A DNA stretch of 64,000 bases from CAVVEQ01 sp963804865 (GTDB taxonomy: Bacteria > Chloroflexota > Anaerolineae > Anaerolineales > Anaerolineaceae). The stretch covers positions 434,001-498,000 of the forward strand of contig CAWDSH010000042.1 of NCBI GenBank assembly GCA_963804865.1. The letters run 5' to 3'. Of the stretch, positions 34,417 to 43,749 are shown in pieces. The notes under the pieces are model-generated. The model was not told the origin of the DNA. It worked only from the letters and a program-made list of their open reading frames with translations, and made no database searches. The stretch's first letter is position 1, and every line of letters starts with the position of its first letter. A program made the translations under genes and the position numbers.

Positions 34417-35736
34417 TCAGGAGCTGAAAAGCGCCACAAGTCCTACATAAGTCCAGGCTTTGTCTTTGCCAATAATGGTGGCAGTCACAAGGATGCTTTG
34501 AAGGCTCAACTCGGGATCGGACATTAAATATGCCAGCAGGGGACCGCGATGCATGCCCAGTGAAAGGAACATCTTGGCGATGGGGACTTCCACCAGGGTG
34601 GGGAAATACATGAAAACTCCGAAGATCACCCCGGCAACATTCCCCAAGACAGAATTTGTACCGGCGATGGCTTCGATCCATTCTGGGCGGATGATCTCGC
34701 GGATGATGCCCACCAGGAAAACTCCCACGATCAGCAGAGGGAAGATCTGGCGAACGAACCGCCACGTCTCCCAGAGCCACTGCTGGATCTCATATGAGTC
34801 GAAAAATTTCCAGGCTACCAGCCAGATCGCCAATAGTGCCAGTACCACACCCAGCCATTTTCCAGTGATGCCGAAGCTAACCGCGCCTGGCAAAGACGTT
34901 ATGGTGATGCCAGCGAAAACCAAGGTCAAGGTGATCAACCCTAGCGCCACCCATGTCCAGCAGTTATACCCTTGATCGACTTTTTTCAAACCGAGAGAGG
35001 CTGCCACAGCGATCAGGATAAGCATGATGATCAGGACAAAGCCCTGTGCGGTGACACCTTCCTCGCCCTGACTGGCATCGAAAGGCACCAACCGGGTGAG
35101 AAGAGATTCGAACTGATCGATGCCGCTGATGGGCAATGAAAAATTTGCGTAAGTGTTCAAAAGCAAGGGAATTTTTAGCGTGCCGAAGATCAAAAGAGAA
35201 ACCAGCAGCAGCAATAGGACGACGGTCTGTTTATTCAGCCTGGATTTTCCTGAAAAACCATTATCGGTCTCCTCGGCGTGCGCAATATCCTCCCGGCTGA
35301 AGACCACGGCCATGATCAGCCCAATGCCGATGCCAAAAGAGAGTGAAAGGATCAAACGGGCAAGCGCCAAATCCCCGCCAATCGCCACACCGGTGTAAGC
35401 CAGGGCAAGGATGTTACCTGCGGGGGCGAAGAAGAGGAAGGTGATGGCGGGGCCAAGACCGGCACCTTTCTTATAAATACCAGCAAATAAGGGAATGATG
35501 GTGCATGAGCAAACCGCGAGAACGCTGCCGGCAAGCGCAGCTGCCGGATACGCGATGTACTTTTTTGCATTCCGTCCCAGAAAGCGGGTGACCGATTCCT
35601 TGGGGACGAGTGCGCTCAAGCCACCGGCAATGAAAAATGCCGGCACCAGGCAGAGTAAAACGTGGGCAGCAAGGTAGGAGGCAAGGTTGTGGATGCCACT
35701 TTGGATAAGGCTTATCAATGAAAAATCAACAATCAT
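34417..35736 (-). CDS. permease of the UPF0718/DUF318 group
   Basis: An integral membrane protein of 439 residues with about ten helices in two similar halves. The motif AGGLSALVPKESVTRFLG near the start, VCSCTIIPLFAGIYKKGAG in the first half and the repeat-related second half (FPLLIVGVFLVGIIREII, PTLVEVPIAKMFLSLGM) are those of the YraQ-like permeases often found in arsenic and metal operons. The transported species is not established. It overlaps the ArsR gene by 11 bases and precedes arsC. Confidence 0.85.
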   Translation of the reverse strand: MIVDFSLISLIQSGIHNLASYLAAHVLLCLVPAFFIAGGLSALVPKESVTRFLGRNAKKYIAYPAAALAGSVLAVCSCTIIPLFAGIYKKGAGLGPAITFLFFAPAGNILALAYTGVAIGGDLALARLILSLSFGIGIGLIMAVVFSREDIAHAEETDNGFSGKSRLNKQTVVLLLLLVSLLIFGTLKIPLLLNTYANFSLPISGIDQFESLLTRLVPFDASQGEEGVTAQGFVLIIMLILIAVAASLGLKKVDQGYNCWTWVALGLITLTLVFAGITITSLPGAVSFGITGKWLGVVLALLAIWLVAWKFFDSYEIQQWLWETWRFVRQIFPLLIVGVFLVGIIREIIRPEWIEAIAGTNSVLGNVAGVIFGVFMYFPTLVEVPIAKMFLSLGMHRGPLLAYLMSDPELSLQSILVTATIIGKDKAWTYVGLVALFSS

Positions 35737-36121
35737 TTACTTTCCCTTTTAGAAAATCATTAGTGCAATGTGGACAGGGACATCCTTCAATTGGTGATAT
35801 TGAAGCGATTTTCATCGAATTAATCCCTGAAAATTTGGCTGCAAGCTCGATCAGGTTGAGAAGGTCATGATCCTTTAAGCGATAAAAAATATTTCTACCA
35901 ATCCGATGTGTCGTCACCAGACCGGCTTCGCGTAAAGCCATCAACTGCTGGGATATATAAGCCTGGCGCTCACCCAGAGCCGCTTCCAGGTGGCAGACGC
36001 AGGCTTCGCCATCGCCAATGGCAAGGAGGATCTGAAGCCTGACCGGCTGCCCGAGCAGGCGCATCAACTGAGACATATCCTCCCAGCCTTTATTTTTAAT
36101 ATCCAGAAACGCGTTATTCAT
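35726..36121 (-). CDS. arsR: ArsR-family arsenic repressor
   Basis: A winged-helix repressor of about 131 residues controlling the arsenic operon. The helix-3 site EACVCHLEAALGE has the CxC pair, the recognition helix is AYISQQLMALREAGL, and the wing is RIGRNIFYRLKD. The C-terminus carries GCPCPHCTNDF, extra cysteines that may add to the As(III) site. Its ATG at 36121 overlaps the acr3 stop in ATGA form; TTG 36127 is an alternative. It sits in the middle of the operon it probably controls. Confidence 0.9.
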   Translation of the reverse strand: MNNAFLDIKNKGWEDMSQLMRLLGQPVRLQILLAIGDGEACVCHLEAALGERQAYISQQLMALREAGLVTTHRIGRNIFYRLKDHDLLNLIELAAKFSGINSMKIASISPIEGCPCPHCTNDFLKGKVNDC

Positions 36122-37198
36122 GAACAATCACAATTTCCATTGCAGCAAGGCTGAGGAAACCATTTTTTCTGAAACCAGAACGCCAGATTTACCAGGCTGA
36201 TCATCACCGGTACTTCGATCAATGGACCGATCACCGCCGCAAAGGCTTGACCAGAGGAAATGCCGAAGACAGCCACAGCCACAGCGATGGCCAATTCAAA
36301 ATTATTACTGGAAGCGTTAAGTGCCACGGTGACTGTTTTTGAATAATCAAACTTAAGACGATGCCCAATCCAGAAACCGATCAGGAACAAGATCACGAAG
36401 TAGAACAACAGCGGGATGGCAATGCGCACAACATCCAGTGGAATCTGCACAATCAATTTCCCCTTCAAACTGAACATCACCACTATTGTGAAGAGCAGGG
36501 CGACCAAAGTAATCGGGCTGATCCGGGGCAGGAATTTTTGTTCATACCAATCCTTGCCCTTTTAATTTAACCAGGATCAAGCGTGAAAGAAATCCTGCCA
36601 GCATGGGTATGCCGAGATAGATCGCTACCGTTTTTGCGATTTCCAAAATGCTGATTTCCACAACACTGCCCTGTAATCCAAATAGAGGAGGTAATTTTGT
36701 CACAAAGATCCAGGCGTAAACGCTATAGAACAAAATTTGAAAAACACTATTAAAAGCGACAAGTCCAGCAGCATATTCCGTATTTCCTTTTGCCAATTGA
36801 TTCCAGACAATGACCATGGCAATGCAAGGGGACATGCCGATCAGGATCACACCAGTCATATATTCCGGTTTATCTGCCAGGAAGATGATGGCCAGAAAAA
36901 ACATGATAACTTCGCTGACGAGCCAGTTCAGCAATACGGATACCCAGAAAACCTTTTTATCCTTGAAAACCTTGCCCAGATCCTGATAATGGACTTTTGC
37001 AAAAGGTGGATACATCATTAGGATCAATCCTATGGCAATAGGGATGTTTGTAGTACCCGCTTGAAAGCGGTTGATGACACTCTCCACACCCGGGAGAAAA
37101 TATCCAAACGCAATACCAATTGCCATCGCCAGGAAGATCCATAAGGTCAAAAAGCGATCCAGAAACGATAGTTTTTTTGTTTGTTGTTGATTTTCCAT
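36118..37198 (-). CDS. acr3: arsenite efflux transporter Acr3, one frame break
   Basis: Exports As(III) by a proton-driven mechanism. Repaired, it is about 359 residues with ten helices. The family signatures GVILIGMSPCIAMVIVWN (with the essential Cys) and ALNASSNNFELAIAVAVAVFG are both present, and the first helices start FLDRFLTLWIFLAMAIGI. The frame changes near 36556-36559. Deleting one G of GGG gives KLKGKDWYEQKFLPRISPIT, the normal connecting loop. In the operon it lies after the radical SAM gene and before arsR. Confidence 0.9.
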
Positions 37199-37221
37199 TC
37201 GTTTTCCTCAATGATGGATAT

Positions 37222-38479
37222 TTACGGGCATTGGATTAATCCTTGAGCCCAAAGACATCCGCCGCAAGTTGGATCAGAGTTTCCAAAACAGTCCTCACGA
37301 TTTTCGCCAGCCATTTCGCAGCTGTTGCAGAAAACACAGGGGGAAAAATCGAATTCACGTAGACGCTGCCGCAATTGCATATAATCCGCATCCAACCAGA
37401 TTTCCTTAAGATTCTTTTCACGAATATTTCCTACAAAATAGGCATTGGATTTTCTTTCCCTTTCTTCAAGATAACTGATATTGGAATGCAGCAATGGGAG
37501 GCAGGGGCTGACCATGCCATCCCAGCGGATCGATACACTGCCTTTATGGATGAAAGGACAGCGGTTGATCGTGCCTCCCAGGCTGCCACCACCCAGGGTA
37601 AAGCGGTATGCACCACGCAGCATTTCTATCAAAGGTTCCTGGGTGAGGGAATTTATGTCCATGCGGGGCAGATCCACCTGCAGCCTGAGACTGGAAGCCT
37701 GGAAGACACCATCGAATATACTTTTTTCGTAAAGGATCTCATCCCGCAACTCATTGGTGTGCGCCAGGACATTACTGATGGAGAACCTGGATGCTCCTAA
37801 GTTCGACGGCGAGACGCAGGAGATCGGGGAGCTCTTTGATATTGCGCTGCATGGCAACAAATGCGATGCCGATCTCAGGCTTGGCACTATCCAGGCGTGC
37901 GCAGATGGATCGTAGTATATTGATCTGCTCAATGACATAAGGCAATGATGCTCCCAGGCGAATATCCATGTAGCTTTCAGGGCGAGCACCATCCAGCGAG
38001 AACCAGATTCGATCCAAACCAGCGTTCACAAGTTGAGTGGAAATCTCCCGGGTCAGCGCAGTCCCATTGGTAATCAATTCAACTTCACCGCCCAGCGCTT
38101 TTGCCTGGGCGATCATCGGGATGATCTCAGGATGAGCCAGGGGTTCGCCAAAGCCACCAAAGAATACCGAGGGTACAGGCTTGAATGCTTTGATCCCGGA
38201 CAGGACCTTTTGAAATATTTCATTACTCATGAAACCTGGAGTCTCATCCCATACGTTGCGCATGCAAGTCCGGCAGGACAGATTGCAGGTATTGGTCGGC
38301 TCAAGATAGACCCTGGAAAGATGGTTGATGGATGACCGGAGGAGAAGCTTCCCGTCATTGAGCTCTGCTTCGATCTCCTCACCATCCAGAGTTCCACCCA
38401 AAAGCTTTGAGAGATCATCCGGCAGGATGATACGCCCATTCTTAGCCCGCCCAAGTTTGAAGAGTTTCGGCTCTGACAT
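37222..38479 (-). CDS. radical SAM/SPASM protein with AbrB-like N-terminus, one frame break
   Basis: Repaired length about 418 residues. Residues 1-50 resemble an AbrB/SpoVT swapped-hairpin module (RAKNGRIILPDDLSKLLGG then AELNDGKLLLRS). A radical SAM barrel follows with the cluster motif CNLSCRTC (CxxxCxxC, near residue 67), the SAM-binding GGFGEP and the strand ITNGTAL. The C-terminal SPASM-like region has many Cys (CPFIHKGS, CVFCNSCEMAG, CFGNSDPTCGGC), enough for auxiliary clusters. The frame break near 37799 is repaired by removing one A (AVELGASRFSIS). It opens the arsenic operon, 24 bases before acr3. The substrate is unknown. Confidence 0.82.
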
Positions 38480-38576
38480 AATGATATATTCAAAAAACCG
38501 AATGTATTATATCAAATATATCTCCAAACCCTAAGATGAATGTCACCATTTCCTGGTTGACATTCTCTTAAATGAT

Positions 38577-39296
38577 CTAGGCGCCTGCTGTTTCCTGGTA
38601 ATACTTCTGAGTCTGTTTGTTTTTGATGATAGTCACTGCACCCTTGCCGATGACCTGGCACCCGGATTCGGTGCAAACCAATGCAGTATAACCATCGATT
38701 CCCACCATGATCATTTTCTTTGCCAGCTTGTTGATGCCTGTTTTAATGATCATCGGGATCTCATCATAATGAGGAACAATAAATACCCCTGGAAGATAGT
38801 CAAACCCGGGGTGAGTGAAACTCGAGGATAATTTTAGATCCGGAATGCTGCCACCAAAGATCATAGCCCCGGCTGAGCACCCGGCCAGGACACCACCACG
38901 TTTGAGCACATCTTCGATTGCCTGCCAGGCGCGGGTGCCATGCAGGCTCTCATACAGATGCGCCGGTTTACCACCGGAGAGATAGACAAAATTGGCACGC
39001 TTAATCGGGCGGATGAGTTCCGCGTCGCTGGCGCCAGACCGGTTGGTGATCTCCAACGACTGGATACTGGCAACACCGATTTTGGCAAAATAACTGCCAG
39101 CCAGATCGTTCCAGTATTTCAACCGTGCAGGTCCTTCAGTTCCGGCGGCAGTTGGCAGGCAGATGACATGCGCTGGTACTTGCAGACTGCTCATTAAGAA
39201 TTGATCCACTGGCTGCATGCCAGGCAGATATTCACCGCTGCCAACCAGGGCGAGTGTACCATTACCGGGAAGAGCGATCTCCAGTGGAATGCTCAT
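38577..39296 (-). CDS. peptidase S51 (cyanophycinase/dipeptidase E-like)
   Basis: A serine hydrolase of about 239 residues. The nucleophile elbow is AGCSAGAMIFGGS (Ser near 140), preceded by NFVYLSGGKPAHLYESL. Later come HPGFDYLPGVFIVPHYDE, containing the likely catalytic His, and GIDGYTALVC. The overall size fits cyanophycinase-related S51 peptidases; no cyanophycin synthetase is nearby, so the physiological substrate is open. Its ATG overlaps the upstream stop in ATGA form. Confidence 0.85.
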   Translation of the reverse strand: MSIPLEIALPGNGTLALVGSGEYLPGMQPVDQFLMSSLQVPAHVICLPTAAGTEGPARLKYWNDLAGSYFAKIGVASIQSLEITNRSGASDAELIRPIKRANFVYLSGGKPAHLYESLHGTRAWQAIEDVLKRGGVLAGCSAGAMIFGGSIPDLKLSSSFTHPGFDYLPGVFIVPHYDEIPMIIKTGINKLAKKMIMVGIDGYTALVCTESGCQVIGKGAVTIIKNKQTQKYYQETAGA

Positions 39297-41602
39297 GGAA
39301 TGCGCGCGTAAAACAATTCCTGACCAAAGGCGATAAAAACGATCTGGTCGGTTGAAACGGTGAAAGCAGTCACGTCATCCTTGGGGAAGGAATACCCTTC
39401 CGCCATCTGAATATTGATGATGCGATAAAGGTTGAGCTGCATACCGTATTTATAAACGGCAGGCTGGTTTTCCTCCAGGATGTAAAGCGCAGAATCGGGC
39501 AACTCGGCGAAAGACAGCTGCCCGTAATTTAAACCATTGGTGGCAAAGGTAACAGGACTCCCACTGCGCATATCCTGGTAGATCGCAGGATTCTCACATT
39601 CTGATTCCTTCCAATCCACGCGGCTATAGACACAATGGGTCATCTGGCTGTCCTGGTGAAGCAGGAAGAGGTTATCCACATTGACCGCCAGGTCAACGTA
39701 ATTGGACGCAGTTGTCAACTGGCTGGCGTCGAAGAATTCACCGGGTGCCTGGCTGAACTCGAATTCTCGGTCTGTCTCACCGCTGCGATACCGCCACACG
39801 TGATTGTTGCCGCCATCAAGAACGTAGAGAATGCTCTGGCTGAGATTGATGGCCTGGATCCTATCCCAGTTGACCCGCGGCCGCCCAAGTGTTTTTGAGG
39901 TCGGGTTGGCTCCCGGGGCACAGTAGACAGCGTTGCCGTATTCATCCACGCCAATCACCTTGGCTTCCCCTTTTACCCCAGGTTGAACCTGGATATTATT
40001 CGGCGGTAATGCCGCTATATCCACGATTTTACCGATATAGCCACCCGGGCCGCAGACGAATGTAAAATCTATCTCATAATTACTGGAATTCCTGCGGGTA
40101 AGCCGGATGACATTTCCCGACTTATCATCCAGTAGATATACGTCCTGATCCCGGACTGCAATTCGCTTGATACTTGTGGTGCGAGGCAGCTCCGATGGCA
40201 GCGCCGGAACGAGGGTCAACCTGGAAACACCCTCGAGTGAATCAAGGGCTGCCTGAATCTGTCTGCGTAGATCCCGGGATTCAGCGGTCTCGCCATAGCT
40301 TTCTGCCTTATCCAACCATTCATCTGCCTGGGTCCAGTAATCATGCTGCAGCTCGCGACTTTTTTCCCCGGAAGCGACTCCTGCGTAATATTGGGCAACC
40401 TGCAGATTGATGACGTGCTGCTCACCCCGACCACTGCGCAGGTAAATGGTGATCGAAATAGCTACCACGATGATGGGGATGGCGATGGCAATGAAATAGA
40501 GGGCACTTCGCGGTAATTTGGGTGAATCGTCTCCGGCACCAGGCAGCATACGGATAAACCAGGTCTTTATCGCGGCAATTAATCGATGGCGTTTATCAGC
40601 GCTGGCAATCCAAAATCTTGCGAACTTATCACGTGCCGAAATGAACCATGCTGGTGTTTTTATATATTTCGACTTTAAACCTTCAAAAAACTTAGGGATC
40701 GATTTGGTTTTCTGATTGTCAGGAGATGCAGGAGCAGCTGCAGGGATGAGTTCAGATTCTTGAATTCCTTCAACTGTTTGGATTGATCCACCGGATGGCA
40801 CAGGAATACTTTCTTGTGAAAGTGGTCTTTGTGGCGCGAGTGGTGCTTGTGGAGCCAAAATGGATGTTTGCTCGTCAGGCACTGCTGCCTTGTTGATGGA
40901 ATCCACGGGCAAACCATTCAACCGGTGACGCAGCACCTGGCCCTTGCCTTCCGTCAAGGAAATGATCAATGCCTGGATTTCCGTGCCGGCAAAACTAAAA
41001 AGAGTGCTGTTCTGATCGGGAAGAGGAAGTTGCGCGATTTCCAGGATCCTGGATTGAGTCCATCCTTCAGGCACCTGGGGCGTCAACAGGATCAGGGAGC
41101 TTTTATTAATCTCGGTTTGATGAAACCGCAAATTAGTATTCCGGCTGATGCCGAGCGGTAATTCCTTGGCAGAGTCTTCTCCATAACGATGTAATTGCCT
41201 GCCATCTGTGACCAGTGCTTGCGCTGACCCGGATTGGGCCAGGAAGAGGACATCACCCCGCAAGACGAGCATGGAGATTGAAGCTGAAACCTGGAATCCC
41301 TCACGGGTGTTCTTGAGATTCAAATCCAGCAGATACTCGTTGATGTAATTAGCCGCTTCGTTCAAAGCGGAGGTAAGCGTCCCGGGGGTTGAATAAAACC
41401 GGGATGCTGCCTTGCTCAAGATCTCCAAGAGGTGAGGTGTGGATAGCCCGGCACTCAGGTTGGGTGAGAGCAACATCACCAATGTGTCACGGTCTCTGCC
41501 CCGGCTGCATCTTTTGGGCGGCGTGGATGAGAATACTCCCGGCAGCTCGGATTTAACCTGACCGGACAAGCGATTCAACGGGGTGATGTGGAGATCAAGC
41601 AT
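39293..41602 (-). CDS. PP2C-like/beta-propeller single-pass membrane protein
   Basis: A 769-residue protein with an unusual combination. Residues about 1-210 resemble a PP2C phosphatase fold (ISMLVLRGDVLFLAQSGSAQ, and KELPLGISRNTNLRF). The acidic metal-binding residues expected of an active enzyme are not evident, so it may be a pseudophosphatase. A long linker, a helix near residue 365 (YFIAIAIPIIVVAISITIYL) and an extracellular part of about 380 residues follow. That part has repeated strand patterns (QDVYLLDDKSGNVIRL, QSILYVLDGGNNHVWRYRSG, YILEENQPAVYKYG) that suggest a beta-propeller. It is upstream of the S51 peptidase and translationally coupled. ATG 41602 follows a GAGGAAG ribosome site. 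Confidence 0.6.
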   Translation of the reverse strand: MLDLHITPLNRLSGQVKSELPGVFSSTPPKRCSRGRDRDTLVMLLSPNLSAGLSTPHLLEILSKAASRFYSTPGTLTSALNEAANYINEYLLDLNLKNTREGFQVSASISMLVLRGDVLFLAQSGSAQALVTDGRQLHRYGEDSAKELPLGISRNTNLRFHQTEINKSSLILLTPQVPEGWTQSRILEIAQLPLPDQNSTLFSFAGTEIQALIISLTEGKGQVLRHRLNGLPVDSINKAAVPDEQTSILAPQAPLAPQRPLSQESIPVPSGGSIQTVEGIQESELIPAAAPASPDNQKTKSIPKFFEGLKSKYIKTPAWFISARDKFARFWIASADKRHRLIAAIKTWFIRMLPGAGDDSPKLPRSALYFIAIAIPIIVVAISITIYLRSGRGEQHVINLQVAQYYAGVASGEKSRELQHDYWTQADEWLDKAESYGETAESRDLRRQIQAALDSLEGVSRLTLVPALPSELPRTTSIKRIAVRDQDVYLLDDKSGNVIRLTRRNSSNYEIDFTFVCGPGGYIGKIVDIAALPPNNIQVQPGVKGEAKVIGVDEYGNAVYCAPGANPTSKTLGRPRVNWDRIQAINLSQSILYVLDGGNNHVWRYRSGETDREFEFSQAPGEFFDASQLTTASNYVDLAVNVDNLFLLHQDSQMTHCVYSRVDWKESECENPAIYQDMRSGSPVTFATNGLNYGQLSFAELPDSALYILEENQPAVYKYGMQLNLYRIINIQMAEGYSFPKDDVTAFTVSTDQIVFIAFGQELFYARIP

Positions 41603-41744
41603 CAATTCTTCCTCTAAAGCAAATATGAATTCGGTAGACTGATAATAATTAAGTTAATATTTACTTGCAAAATTCATGCCATCCCAATTTTAATGATGAA
41701 ATACTGAATACTTCTAAACTATAATTAGCTGTAGCGGGAATTCC

Positions 41745-43731
41745 ATGAATAAATCAAATCGCAATATCATCATCGGTATTTTTGTGCTTATCTGGTTTGC
41801 GCTCATCACGATCCTATATTTCGTTACCCATAAACCCTTTACCCCCGAGTTAGCCATGGCAATCAGCATGAACATCTGGCGCGTGGTGATCGCCGGGATG
41901 ATCACTTCGATTGCCGGGGGGATTGGTTTGAGATTCCTGAAACTTGAAAATCTACACCCACTTGCAAGACTGGGCATCGATGCAGCATTTGGATATGGCG
42001 TCCTGGCTCTGGTCATGATGGTGATCGGGCTGCTGCATGGATTTACCATCCTCATTTTCATCCCCCTGGTGGTGATACTGGTTGTGCTCCTGCGTAAGGA
42101 AATAATCGCCTGGTGGAAGCTTTTCGGTTCCATACCAGGGATCTGGAAGGAAACGACAGCCACCTGGCGCGTTGCGGGGATCATCCTGGGTGGAATGGTT
42201 CTTTTCTCGCTTTGCGCCGCGTTAGCACCACCGGTTAAATATGATGCATTGATGTACCATTTGACGCATGCCGGCTGCATATCTAAGCGCAGGTGGATTG
42301 GAATACTTACCCTGGCTGGCGATGACCGGCATGCCGCAGACGACCGAAATGTTATACACCCTCGGTATGGCTTTTGGAGGGAATGCTGGTGCCACCGTTT
42401 TGGGCTGGTGGTTTGCCTTTATGGCATTGGTTGGGCTTTTTGGATTCGTGCGCCAGAGATTGGATAATCCATCCGCCTGGGTGGCAGTGGCGAGCTTGAT
42501 GGCAGGATATACTTTTGTAGCCGCGATGGCCTGGGGTTACGTGGATTGGCTTGGATTGCTTTTCGGTTTGGGTGGTTTAATTTGCCTGGATCTCTGGCGA
42601 TCCAGTGATAATCCGAAATTGCTTGTTTTTTCGGGAATTTTCGCCGGTTTTGCTTTTTCCACCAAGTATACGGCGGGTGTACTGTTAATCGTCCTGGCAG
42701 TGGTGTTCTGCTGGCACTGCTTCCAAACCAAGCGGGCTTTCTTTTCAAATGCATTTCGATTTGCGATCGCGGCGCTGGTTGTCATGCTGCCGTGGCTTTT
42801 AAGAAACTGGGGCATGACCGGAAATCCATTTTATCCATTTTTCTTCCCGGCCGGAACAATGGACGCGATCCGAATAGAAGTCTACCAGGGGCTGCCGGCA
42901 TGGGGTGATTGGAAGGACCTTTTCCTGTTGCCATTCCAGGCGACTTATATGGGTGTGGATGGTCGATCGGGTTACAGCGTTTCCATCGGACCCTTATTGC
43001 TTGGACTTGGAGTCCTCGCCTGGGTGAATGCCCACCGCCTGGACAGGGAGCAGCATTCCTCGCTCCAGAATGCCGCGGTGGCTGCGATCACCGGCATACT
43101 GGTTTGGATCATCGGAAATCAATACAGCGGTTATTTGATCCAAACCCGGATGTACTTTTCGATCTTCCCCGCATTTGCCATCCTGGCGGCTTTTGGATTT
43201 TTTGGCATCAGCCGACTGGAGCTTACCCAATTCAGACCTGCGCGCATTGTGACCGCATTGATCTTTCTTGTCCTGGGTTTGAATGCGACGGAGTTATTCT
43301 CCAATTTAGCCCGGTCAGGTTCCATTCCATATATCATCGGGATCAAAACTGAAGAGGAGTTCCTGGATGATAACCTGGGCTGGTACAACCAGGCTGTAAA
43401 GGAAATGGGAGATCTACCGGAAGGCAGCCGCATTGTCATGCTCTATGAGCCACGCGGATTGTACTGCCTGCCGGAATGTGAACCGGATGAAATCCTCGAC
43501 CGGTGGAAACACGACCTGGCTTATTTCAGTGATCCACAAACTGTCCTGGCTTCATGGAAACAACAGGGTTTCACTCATATTCTATATAATAGAGCAGGGA
43601 CAGAATTCCTGCGCGAAGATCAGGATCCGCACCACCCGGTGGAGGATCTTGATATCCTTGATCAGACACTTGAAGATCTTGAGCTCGTCAGCGATTTTGG
43701 CGGTATATATCAAATTTACCGCATGCCATGA
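41745..43731 (+). CDS. membrane glycosyltransferase (GT39-like), one frame break
   Basis: Related in organisation to the protein at 23036-25089: about 660 residues, many membrane helices, and the loop YDALMYHLT-MPAAYLSAGG that matches the acidic first loop of GT-C transferases. The soluble C-terminal part has SRIVMLYEPRGLYCLPECEP and ends IYQIYRMP. A single extra base near 42266 changes the frame; removing it restores the loop. A TATAAT at 41720-41725 lies 20 bases before the ATG. The likely donor is a polyprenyl-phosphate sugar; the acceptor is unknown. It may be co-transcribed with the HerA-like gene 19 bases further on. Confidence 0.75.
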
Positions 43732-43749
43732 TGTTTTATTGGAGGAAAC

